Shown piece after piece: positions 53,601 to 60,670 of a DNA stretch of 64,000 bases. The stretch's first letter is position 1, and every line of letters starts with the position of its first letter. A program made the translations under genes and the position numbers. Under the pieces are notes generated by a model. It had not been told where the DNA came from and ran no database searches. It worked only from the letters and a program-made list of their open reading frames with translations. This DNA comes from Brassicibacter mesophilus (GTDB taxonomy: Bacteria; Bacillota; Clostridia; Tissierellales; Proteiniboraceae), in contig NZ_JBNPXI010000001.1 in NCBI RefSeq assembly GCF_050433385.1, forward strand, positions 186,001-250,000, read 5' to 3'.

Positions 53601-55498
53601 ATTTAGAAGGCTTAAGAAAATCATTTGTTGATTCAGACGTATATATCGTTGTTGGGAGTGATGTTGTATTAAATGCATCTAGCTATAAAAAGTCAAAATC
53701 AAAACACTCTATACACAACTTTTCGCATATAATTTTTGAAAGAAGAAGTTCAATATCTACTGAACTTGATGATGTAAAGCTTGATAAAGCTATAAAAAGT
53801 ATAGATGGAGATATAATAAGATTATCTCTAGCTCCTCAGTATGAGGACATAAGCTCTACTCAGATAAGAACTTACGTCGATGAAAATAGAGATATCTCAC
53901 AACTTATTGATCCTTTAGCACAAAAATATATATATGAGTATGGTATATATAGAAAAGAACCTCAATACAAGACATTGCTTCAGACTAAATCTTTAAATAT
54001 TGAGGTAGTAGATAATATTGATGAAGAGCTGATCTATGCGCTGTGCTCTCAGTTCTTCAATGTTAGTCATCAAGTTATAGAAAAGTTTAAGTTTACAAGT
54101 ACTAACTCAAACCCTAGAATCATTATTATTAGAAACATAAAAGATAATAACAAAATACTAGGCTTTTCCATGTTTCATTGGATAAGAACTAGTATGCTAT
54201 TCAATCAGCTAAAAGACCATAATATTTCTGAATACATCCGAGAAAATGCTATTGGTAGAATTGTTTTAATAGATGGAATATATATAGATAAATCGGCACC
54301 TTATTACAATCTGTATCAAATACTATTAACAGAAACTCTATCATTTTGTTTAGCTAAAGACTATACTTATGCAATATACAAACCGTTACTAGATTACAAA
54401 ACTCCAAATTTATTCTATGAAACTTTAGAATCTCATGGCTTTCAAAGAATAGCAAATAGCAATAAAAAGAGTCCTGTTTTTGTAGTCAATATGACAAAAC
54501 CATGTACACTTAACCTAGACGTTGATACAGTTATAAAAGAGCCTTTTAGAAGCAATCCTAATGTAAGAAAAGCCGTACTAAGATCCAGAAAGAGACTGCA
54601 GTGGGCTTTAACAAAGCTTTATCCTGGTCATCTCGTATTATCATTTGACAGAGATACATTGTATGAATCATTAATAGAAAAGATATGCCAAATAAATAAT
54701 GTTTCAACTGAGCATCTTATACCAAGAAATTTAGGTAATCTTATGTGTGTTCCTTTTGGTTCAATCCTAAAAGGACTTATAGTCCCAAATACTATTACAA
54801 AATCTATGCACACAGAAAAAATGTTTACACCTGATATTAAAAGCTTTACCATAGGTCCATATCCCTACTATATGACTCTTGAAAATCAAATAAAAATGCT
54901 TAATTCATTTAGCAAACCAGTTATACTTGTAGACGATCTTCTTCACAAAGGATATAGAATAAAAGCCATAGACCCTATTCTAAAAAAAGAAAGAGTTAAT
55001 GTTAAGAAGATAGTAGTAGGGATTCTGTCTGGACGTGGAAAAGAGCTTATGGATATACAAAATAGAGAGGTTGATAGTGCATATTTTATACCAAACCTTA
55101 GAGTATGGTTTAATGAAAATTCTATGTATCCTTTTATAGGAGGAGATACTGTATGGAGAGGAGCTTATCCTCAACGAAATCTAATTCCATCAATAAATTT
55201 TATTATGCCATATACTTCACCCACTTTTATAAAAGATACTTCAAATGATGCAATTTACAACTTATCTGAAACATGTATCGTTAATGCAATTGATATTTTA
55301 TCAACTATCGAAAAAGAATATCAGGCAACTAATGAGAGAAATTTCACACTTAAGCATTTAAGTGAGGTTTTCATCTCTCCAAGATGTCCAGATCATGGTA
55401 AAAACATTGAATATGATTTAAATCTTAAGCCATCGCAATATTTAGTAAATGATCTTGAGCATCTAAAAAGAGTCGAAGATATAATACGAAGAAAGTGA
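50606..55498 (+). CDS. Giant fusion: HD, helical, NadD-like, GNAT-like and phosphoribosyltransferase-like regions
   Basis: About 1,630 aa, cytosolic. An HD domain (about 175-350) has H183 and H218-D219, with later His/Asp ligands in ATNHSTWDL and YSDFRVK. A long helical, HEAT-like stretch runs to about 905. A NadD-like nucleotidyltransferase (about 921-1115) has GTFDPFSLGH (G927-H936, first His of HxGH replaced by Ser933) and an intact SSTQIR (1083-1088). A GNAT-like region (about 1132-1300) and a C-terminal phosphoribosyltransferase-like region with ILVDDLLHKGYR near 1441 follow. ATG at 50606 follows TAGGAGGT; the frame opens upstream at 50534 without a site. The HD plus NadD pairing recalls YqeK and NadD. 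First gene of a three-gene operon; overall function unknown. Confidence 0.85.
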   Translation: MSKLLYQKIQKKIENVLLDETFLNTILLDKNYVSNFIYSKDFSCKIKSFIHNNDYGCKAALSLCDTMLYELSNHNPPNDWLLYIYQFVLSMSFPNAVNISFNESSNKAALFYLKVFRVLLDFEKLYDTSSCQKKYPLIFLSAEEERKLTNTSEYRRFKKIFQNNYIYEMMKLNQEITQHNTLDHICGVHFLALHIGRQLYKSGLPVDLGRVSGAAAGHDIGKYGCNINELKRVPYLHYYYTDLWFNQYDMQYIGHIATNHSTWDLELENLPVESLILIYSDFRVKNKINSYGNREMYIYSLRESFEIILNKLDNVDEAKEKRYRRVYAKLKDFEDYMINIGINVDIFENKLPVINQKYFSLMHGQEVIDNIKYIAISHNIYLMDKLSSEASLNTILEMALSESDWKKLRGYLNIFEEYSTYLTQKQKLITLSFLYEFLIHSEEDIRKQCAQLIGTLISTFDEEYRKEVPNDVILQTPDITSYSLFEKYLQMFLYPDHKIIEVHREWIGYSLSNMIFSLFKDCSEEQGLKYIEILFDYFYNIMSNEENTKLYLLQTIKHIPIKKYINISLDRPFNFVLKMLSCDELDVRLSALENIDFLISNIDSTNNYIDIIVELFSKKIEYSDTSAENFLKYSIIKKLNPNSMLHIQYLNFYNMDKQKISDIFLKNLKTATSWIVKKIHVDFLLEQAISNPKENGLHTAMHYCNLIKVSATENVRTHAGEALLKLFPLLSLDERNDVTVELLRALEMQGFQFTKYIPPVLGKIMLYLHPVELDEILDDFIEKIKQSSTQINFLLLKTIGSTIQHYSEYKNRFKENDKVYEARLSKLLGILLNGLVSYDDQVNQEAFRVIGKEIFGSQALSLLQKNGIFQLIAKKILTLIAKIDENELVFLNNSASLNHIYRFISDFIFFYGKINLDHNPRIAFFPGTFDPFSLGHKEIAKEIRDLGFEVYLAVDEFSWSKRTQPHKLRREIISMSIADELSIHLFPEDIQVNISNNTDLEGLRKSFVDSDVYIVVGSDVVLNASSYKKSKSKHSIHNFSHIIFERRSSISTELDDVKLDKAIKSIDGDIIRLSLAPQYEDISSTQIRTYVDENRDISQLIDPLAQKYIYEYGIYRKEPQYKTLLQTKSLNIEVVDNIDEELIYALCSQFFNVSHQVIEKFKFTSTNSNPRIIIIRNIKDNNKILGFSMFHWIRTSMLFNQLKDHNISEYIRENAIGRIVLIDGIYIDKSAPYYNLYQILLTETLSFCLAKDYTYAIYKPLLDYKTPNLFYETLESHGFQRIANSNKKSPVFVVNMTKPCTLNLDVDTVIKEPFRSNPNVRKAVLRSRKRLQWALTKLYPGHLVLSFDRDTLYESLIEKICQINNVSTEHLIPRNLGNLMCVPFGSILKGLIVPNTITKSMHTEKMFTPDIKSFTIGPYPYYMTLENQIKMLNSFSKPVILVDDLLHKGYRIKAIDPILKKERVNVKKIVVGILSGRGKELMDIQNREVDSAYFIPNLRVWFNENSMYPFIGGDTVWRGAYPQRNLIPSINFIMPYTSPTFIKDTSNDAIYNLSETCIVNAIDILSTIEKEYQATNERNFTLKHLSEVFISPRCPDHGKNIEYDLNLKPSQYLVNDLEHLKRVEDIIRRK

Positions 55499-55527
55499 TA
55501 AAAAATAGTACACTAGGAGTGATTAGA

Positions 55528-56772
55528 ATGTATTTCTATAAAATACAAAATGAAATTGCTTTTTCTCTTTGTGACTATCCAGAATTACAAAAAGTAACAG
55601 AAGATCATGCAAAAGCGATATGTAATAAAATATTTTACCTAACTAAAATGGAAGTTGGACGTTCTAGGAGGAGTTTCTGCATATCTGATGAATCACTTTT
55701 ATATCTGGAGAAAGAAGGTTTAGATTTACTCAGGGCAAAACATCGTGAAGATAAAAGTATTCCAGATTGGATCTTATCAAAAATCAAATCTAGAAAGGTT
55801 ATATCTATAAATACTAGCTATAGTACATGGGAACAGGTATTTAGTCAATCGTATCCGTCAGCCTGGAGGATAAATCTAGTAGGCTTAGGTGACGTAGGTG
55901 GCATGCTTCTTACAGGACTTAGACTTTTATCAGGAAATCACGTTTCAACTATTGGTATCTATTCTAGATCACAAGAGACAGTTAAAAGATGGGAGTATGA
56001 ATGCAATCAAATAATGGCTGCTTTTGAAGCCGACTCTTATCCTATCGTAAAAGGAATATCGAAGCATCAGATTTTTGACTGTGATATGTTTGTTTTCTGT
56101 GCATCTCAGCAAGTTCCTCCAGTTGGAAGCAGTGTTAAAGACGTTAGGATGGTACAGCTCGAAAGTAACTCAAGAATAATAAGTGAATATGCAAAATTAG
56201 CAAGAGAAAAAAATTTTAAAGGAATATTTGCAGTTGTTTCTGACCCAGTTGATTTGCTATGCAAAGTTGCTTTTATTGATAGTAATAAAAATAATAACGG
56301 AATTATTGACTATAAAGGTCTTGTTCCAGAGCAAATAAGAGGTTATGGGCTAGGTGTTATGAATGCAAGAGCTAATTATTACGCTTCTTTATCACCTGAA
56401 ACTAATCACTACAAAAATGAAGGGAGAGCTTTTGGTCCTCATGGAAATGGCTTAGTAATTGCTAACAGTATTAATAACTACAATGACACCTTATCTTTAC
56501 AATTAACACAACAAGCCATTACCGCAAATCTAGAAATAAGAAAAGCTGGATACAAACCATTTATCGCACCTGCATTGTCTTCTGGAGCGCTATCAATATT
56601 ATCTACTATAAAGGGAGAATGGCATTATAGCTCCACATTTATGGGAGGAGTATATATGGGAGCTAAGAACAGATTATCTCCATCTGGAACAGAAATAGAG
56701 AGACTTGTTCTATCAGATTCATTGTATAAAAGATTAGTTAAATCTTATGAAGGGCTGGCGAAAATTATATGA
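55528..56772 (+). CDS. Lactate/malate dehydrogenase-like protein with extra N-terminal domain
   Basis: 414 aa. Residues 1-110 are a separate region (LCDYPELQKVTEDHAKAI) without a known fold. From about 115 a Rossmann domain begins (INLVGLGDVGG). Substrate-domain motifs of the LDH/MDH superfamily follow: SDPVDLL near 238 (equivalent to NPVD) and GPHGN near 303, where the catalytic His of the usual GEHGD is kept but the flanking acids are not. So NAD(P)-linked 2-hydroxyacid chemistry on an unusual substrate is likely. ATG at 55528 follows AGGAGTGAT. It begins 29 bases after the fusion gene and ends in a 4-base ATGA overlap with the next. Confidence 0.78.
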   Translation: MYFYKIQNEIAFSLCDYPELQKVTEDHAKAICNKIFYLTKMEVGRSRRSFCISDESLLYLEKEGLDLLRAKHREDKSIPDWILSKIKSRKVISINTSYSTWEQVFSQSYPSAWRINLVGLGDVGGMLLTGLRLLSGNHVSTIGIYSRSQETVKRWEYECNQIMAAFEADSYPIVKGISKHQIFDCDMFVFCASQQVPPVGSSVKDVRMVQLESNSRIISEYAKLAREKNFKGIFAVVSDPVDLLCKVAFIDSNKNNNGIIDYKGLVPEQIRGYGLGVMNARANYYASLSPETNHYKNEGRAFGPHGNGLVIANSINNYNDTLSLQLTQQAITANLEIRKAGYKPFIAPALSSGALSILSTIKGEWHYSSTFMGGVYMGAKNRLSPSGTEIERLVLSDSLYKRLVKSYEGLAKII

Positions 56773-57818
56773 AAGACCTTTATTTGATAATACCTGAAAA
56801 ACCATCTGAGACTCTTTTGAATATGATTAATGCTTTCATCTCTGGTTGGAACACCATAATAATAAAAGATGAAAAAAACATCCCTGTTCTAACAAATAAA
56901 ACGATAGTTTTTGCAGTAGAACTAAATAATGATGGTATAAATGTAACTCTGCTTAAAATACTTTCAAAGATATGTAACGAAGGAGAAAATGCCTTATATG
57001 GCTCTACTGGAGCAGTACTAATTCACAGTAACAATGAACTATATACAAAAACTATGGCTCAGAATATCATTTTTACTGCTAATCAGCTTGGCTGTCGCTT
57101 CCCTGGCAGACCAATAGTCGAAGCCACTGGGTCATTAAGAAATTTCCTTACAATTCAAAAGGTAATTAAAAAGCCTCTTGTTGATGTTTGTCTAGATTCA
57201 TGCATAGAGCTTAGTCAAAGGCTTAAAGCTGATAATTCTAAGCTTATACATAGTCCTAAAATACTAGTTCTTCATGCAAGTAATCGAAAAACATCAAATA
57301 CTCTGATGCTTTGGGACATGGTAAAAAAACACTTGTGTGAGTATCATATAACTGAAATACATATAGAAAATGGTACTGTTCGTGATTGTATCGGATGCTC
57401 CTATAAGACTTGCAAACACTATGGCCAACAAACTAGCTGCTTTTATGGAGGAGTTATGGTCGAGGAAATTTATCCAGCTGTTTTGAACTCTGATGCAGTA
57501 GTTTGGATTTGTCCAAACTATAATGATTCTATAACCGCCAATATTTCTGCAGTTATTAATCGGCTCACAGCATTATTCAGAAAAACTAAATTCTATAATA
57601 AAAGCATCTTTGGGGTAATCGTTTCAGGTAATTCAGGTAGTGATGCAATAGCTAAACAGTTAATTAGTGCTTTAAATATAAATAAAACTTTTAGGTTACC
57701 TCCACATTTTTGTATCATGGAAACTGCTAATGATATAGGTGCAATCAATAAAATACCTGAGGTTGAAAATAGAGCGTTAAATTTCTCTAACATAATAAAA
57801 CAAGAAATAAAGGCATAA
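56769..57818 (+). CDS. Flavodoxin-fold NAD(P)H oxidoreductase-like protein with unknown N-terminal domain
   Basis: 349 aa. The C-terminal part (about 164-345) has the NADPH-dependent FMN reductase layout: LVLHASNRKTSNT for the FMN phosphate loop, a CIGCSYKTC cysteine group near 207-215, and CPNYNDSITANISAVINRL replacing the common SPVYW..P..K.FIDR loop. The first 160 residues form another alpha/beta domain I do not recognise. It starts inside the stop codon of the dehydrogenase-like gene (ATGA overlap), so translation is coupled. A flavin-dependent redox step in the same pathway is the simplest reading. Confidence 0.78.
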   Translation: MKDLYLIIPEKPSETLLNMINAFISGWNTIIIKDEKNIPVLTNKTIVFAVELNNDGINVTLLKILSKICNEGENALYGSTGAVLIHSNNELYTKTMAQNIIFTANQLGCRFPGRPIVEATGSLRNFLTIQKVIKKPLVDVCLDSCIELSQRLKADNSKLIHSPKILVLHASNRKTSNTLMLWDMVKKHLCEYHITEIHIENGTVRDCIGCSYKTCKHYGQQTSCFYGGVMVEEIYPAVLNSDAVVWICPNYNDSITANISAVINRLTALFRKTKFYNKSIFGVIVSGNSGSDAIAKQLISALNINKTFRLPPHFCIMETANDIGAINKIPEVENRALNFSNIIKQEIKA

Positions 57819-57841
57819 CTATCGTAGCTTAGAGTCAGAAT

Positions 57842-57884
57842 AAAAAAAGCAGTACATGATAACCTTGATTAATCATGTACTGCT
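57842..57884. terminator. Bidirectional terminator after the fusion operon and CMD gene
   Basis: AGCAGTACATGAT (57848-57860) pairs with ATCATGTACTGCT (57872-57884). Leftward it runs into U7 (57842-57848), so it is strong for the minus-strand gene at 57890 and weaker for the plus-strand operon ending at 57818. Confidence 0.85.
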
Positions 57885-57889
57885 CTCTA

Positions 57890-58213
57890 CTATAATGCAT
57901 CTCCGTCTATTTCTTCTCTTAAACAGAGTAGTGCTTCCATAAATGCAGGAAATCCGGCTGTCGGTGCCACAAGCATAAGTGCATGTTCGATTTCTTCTCT
58001 TGTACAACCACTCTTTAAAGCTTTCCTTATATGAGTTCTTACTGAATAATGATGCTTGCATGCTGCTGAAGTCGATACTTTTATCAACCAACGTGTTTTC
58101 TGATCCAATGGACCTCCTTCATAATGTATCTTTTTCCCATAATTTTCATATGCTTCATATATATCTCCATACTTTTCAATAAAATACTTCAAATTCTCTT
58201 CAATTCTATCCAC
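57890..58213 (-). CDS. Carboxymuconolactone decarboxylase (AhpD-like) family protein, CxxC lost
   Basis: 107 aa, all helical. The family core is visible: TRWLIKVSTSAACKHHYSVRTHIRKAL, then SGCTREEIEHALMLVAPTAGFPAFMEAL. In peroxidatic members this region has a CxxC; here it is a single Cys (ACKHH), so alkylhydroperoxidase activity of the AhpD kind is unlikely and a lactone or other role is possible. The frame opens at a GTG at 58222; a second GTG at 58213, eight bases after AGGAG, is preferred. Confidence 0.85.
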   Translation of the reverse strand: MDRIEENLKYFIEKYGDIYEAYENYGKKIHYEGGPLDQKTRWLIKVSTSAACKHHYSVRTHIRKALKSGCTREEIEHALMLVAPTAGFPAFMEALLCLREEIDGDAL

Positions 58214-58307
58214 TAAAATCACTCCTATGTATTATTTTTCGCATGTTTATTATTACCCTTTATCAGATAATATAAACTCATAATAGACATATAGTGGACA
58301 AAAGATT

Positions 58308-59096
58308 CTATTCTTCATGAATTAAACTATCTAGTTCCTTATTAAAGCTTTTTAATTCAGCAATATTACCATTTTCTTGAAGCGTAATAAATCTTCTTTG
58401 AATTTGTTCAACCTGCTCAAATTTTCCTGAAAAGTAAAGATTTTGAATTTTAGTTAGAATATCTGCAACAAGTGTAGACTTTCGTATAAATAGTTCTTGT
58501 GCATCCATTATTTCATCTCTAATCTCTGACATCTCCTGATCTAACAGAAATGCTGCTTCAGCTGCATTTTTTAACCTTTCAAGTATATCTTTAGGTATAT
58601 TATGCTGGAATTTATAATTCAGTGAATGCTCGATAGTTGCCCAGAAATTCATTGCTAACGTTCTAATCTGTATTTCCGCTAAAATTTCCTTTTCTCCGAA
58701 AGCAGTCTGAACTGTATATTTTATAATTATATGATAACTTCTATATCCGCTTTCCTTAATGTTTTTTATGTAATCACGTTCTTCAACAATCTTTAAGTCC
58801 TTACCATCTCTGTTTCTTATAAGATTTACAACCTTATCAATGTCATCTACTAGCTGACACATTATTCTTATACCAGCTATATCTTCAATTTGTTCTTCTA
58901 TTTTATCAATCGGGACATTCCTTTTTTTTGCTTTATCTAAGATACTTGAAATTTCCTTTACTCTACCTGTTACAAATTCTATAGGCGAATATTCATCAAT
59001 CCTCTTATATTCATTTCTAATACTTTTAAACTTAACTTTTAGTTCCTCAACTGCTTGTTGATAAGGAATAAGTATTTTTTTCCAATCTAGTATCAT
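58308..59096 (-). CDS. Small alarmone synthetase, RelQ/YjbM-like GTP pyrophosphokinase
   Basis: 262 aa, only the (p)ppGpp synthetase domain plus a C-terminal helix region; no hydrolase, TGS or ACT domain. Family motifs: RVKEISSILDKAKKR, IEDIAGIRIMCQ, the substrate loop ESGYRSYHIIIKY and EIQIRTLAMNFWATIEHSLNYK. It makes (p)ppGpp or pGpp from GTP/GDP and ATP under envelope or nutrient stress. ATG follows GAGGGGGATTTT. Monocistronic. Confidence 0.93.
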   Translation of the reverse strand: MILDWKKILIPYQQAVEELKVKFKSIRNEYKRIDEYSPIEFVTGRVKEISSILDKAKKRNVPIDKIEEQIEDIAGIRIMCQLVDDIDKVVNLIRNRDGKDLKIVEERDYIKNIKESGYRSYHIIIKYTVQTAFGEKEILAEIQIRTLAMNFWATIEHSLNYKFQHNIPKDILERLKNAAEAAFLLDQEMSEIRDEIMDAQELFIRKSTLVADILTKIQNLYFSGKFEQVEQIQRRFITLQENGNIAELKSFNKELDSLIHEE

Positions 59097-59453
59097 AAAA
59101 TCCCCCTCTCCTATTTATAGTATAACAGATAAAATAATAGTACTATTAATTATACTATTTTTTATTTCATTAATTCAATATATACATTAATTGTCCCTCT
59201 TTTTTTGCCAAATAATACAACTAAATATTATAATAAACATACTTAAGATATAATTAACAAATTATCAGTATTTATACGTTATATGAGCTATTATTTAATA
59301 ATTCTACAACACGTTAATTGACTTATTCATTATAAATTAATACAATAATAATTAATATGTAATAATACTTATAATATATTAATCTGTAAATATTTGTGGA
59401 AGTACTTATTATATAAGGAAAGCTTGATGTGATAATTCAAAGGAGGAAATGCT
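59097..59453 (+). promoter_or_regulatory. 357-base intergenic region with predicted promoter for the aminotransferase gene
   Basis: Very AT-rich, between divergent genes. On the plus strand TTGACT (59318-59323) and TACAAT (59341-59346) are exactly 17 bases apart, putting a transcription start near 59353 and a leader of about 100 bases. No riboswitch or open frame is recognised in the rest of the gap. Confidence 0.6.
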
Positions 59454-60626
59454 ATGAAATATAATTTTGATCAGATTATTGATCGTTGGAATACTCACTC
59501 AGAAAAATGGGATGGTATGCTAGAACATTATGGTACTAATGATCTACTTCCCATGTGGGAAGCTGATATGGATTTTGAAGTAGCTCCTGCACTTAAGGAA
59601 GCAATGATAAGAAGAGCGCAGCACGGTATCTATGGCTATACAGTTAGAGAAAATTCATTCTTTGATTCAATTATTAACTGGCAAAAAAGAAGAAATGGTT
59701 GGACTATACAAAAAGACTGGATTAGAAACTCTTCTGGAGCTATCCCTGCAGTATCTGTAGCAGTTAATGCTTTTACTAAGCCTGGTGATAAAGTAATCAT
59801 ACAAGACCCGGTATATTATAGGTTTCATAATTCTGTTACACTTAATGGAAGACATATTGTAAATAATACAATGTTATATGAAGATGGAGAGTATAAAATT
59901 GATTTTGATACTCTTGAAAGACAAATTGACTCAAGAGTAAAAATGATAATCATATGTAATCCACAAAATCCTGTTGGCAAGGTGTTTAAGAAAGAAGAGC
60001 TTATACGTATTGGTGAAATATGTCTAAAAAATAATATAATAATCCTATCCGATGAAATATATTCAGATGTTGTATTTACAGGAAATAAGCACATCCCTAT
60101 AGCAAGCTTATCAAAAGAATTAGAAATGTGTACTGTTACAATATTTGGACCTGGAAAAGGGTTTAATCTTTCTGGACTAAAGCCAACTATTATTGCAATT
60201 CCAAATCCTAGATTAAGAGAAGAATATGATTTCGTTTCAGATGCTATGCAAATTTTGTTAAAAAATCTATTCTCTATAGAAGCTATTGAAGTTGCTTATA
60301 ATGAATGTGAGGATTGGCTCGATGAAGCAATAAAGTATTTAGAAGCAAATAGGAATTTTATGATTGATTATTTTGAAAAGAATATTCCTCAAGTTAAACT
60401 CATCAAGCCTGAAGGTACATATATTGCTTGGCTTGACTTTAATGGACTTGGACTAAATGATAAGGAACTAGAACAACTAGCTATAGAAAAAATGAAAATT
60501 GGATTTAAATATGGATACACATTTGGAAACGGTGGACAAGGATTTCAAAGAATAAACTTTGCATGTCCTAGAGAAATGTTACTTGATGGTCTTCAAAGAA
60601 TAGAAAGAGCAGTAAAATCTTTATAA
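59454..60626 (+). CDS. PatB/MalY-type PLP aminotransferase/C-S lyase
   Basis: 390 aa fold type I PLP enzyme. MalY/PatB features: an opening DQIIDRWNTHSEKWD, LLPMWEADMDFEVAPA, GIYGYTVRENSF, ICNPQNPVGKV and the PLP Lys in GPGKGFNLSGLK (near 235). This group includes cystathionine beta-lyases and bifunctional aminotransferases. The usual S-K-T-F at the Lys is G-K-G-F here, so the substrate may differ. ATG follows AAAGGAGGAAATGCT. Monocistronic with its own promoter and terminator. Confidence 0.9.
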   Translation: MKYNFDQIIDRWNTHSEKWDGMLEHYGTNDLLPMWEADMDFEVAPALKEAMIRRAQHGIYGYTVRENSFFDSIINWQKRRNGWTIQKDWIRNSSGAIPAVSVAVNAFTKPGDKVIIQDPVYYRFHNSVTLNGRHIVNNTMLYEDGEYKIDFDTLERQIDSRVKMIIICNPQNPVGKVFKKEELIRIGEICLKNNIIILSDEIYSDVVFTGNKHIPIASLSKELEMCTVTIFGPGKGFNLSGLKPTIIAIPNPRLREEYDFVSDAMQILLKNLFSIEAIEVAYNECEDWLDEAIKYLEANRNFMIDYFEKNIPQVKLIKPEGTYIAWLDFNGLGLNDKELEQLAIEKMKIGFKYGYTFGNGGQGFQRINFACPREMLLDGLQRIERAVKSL

Positions 60627-60631
60627 TATGT

Positions 60632-60669
60632 TAAGAGCGTTGATCTAGTTAACTAGATCAACGCTCTTA
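60632..60669. terminator. 19-bp palindrome between aminotransferase and chemoreceptor genes
   Basis: The arms 60632-60650 and 60651-60669 are perfect inverted copies with no spacer (the centre becomes the loop), followed by TTTATT on the plus strand. It ends the aminotransferase transcript and probably the convergent MCP transcript as well. Confidence 0.85.
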
Positions 60670-60670
60670 T

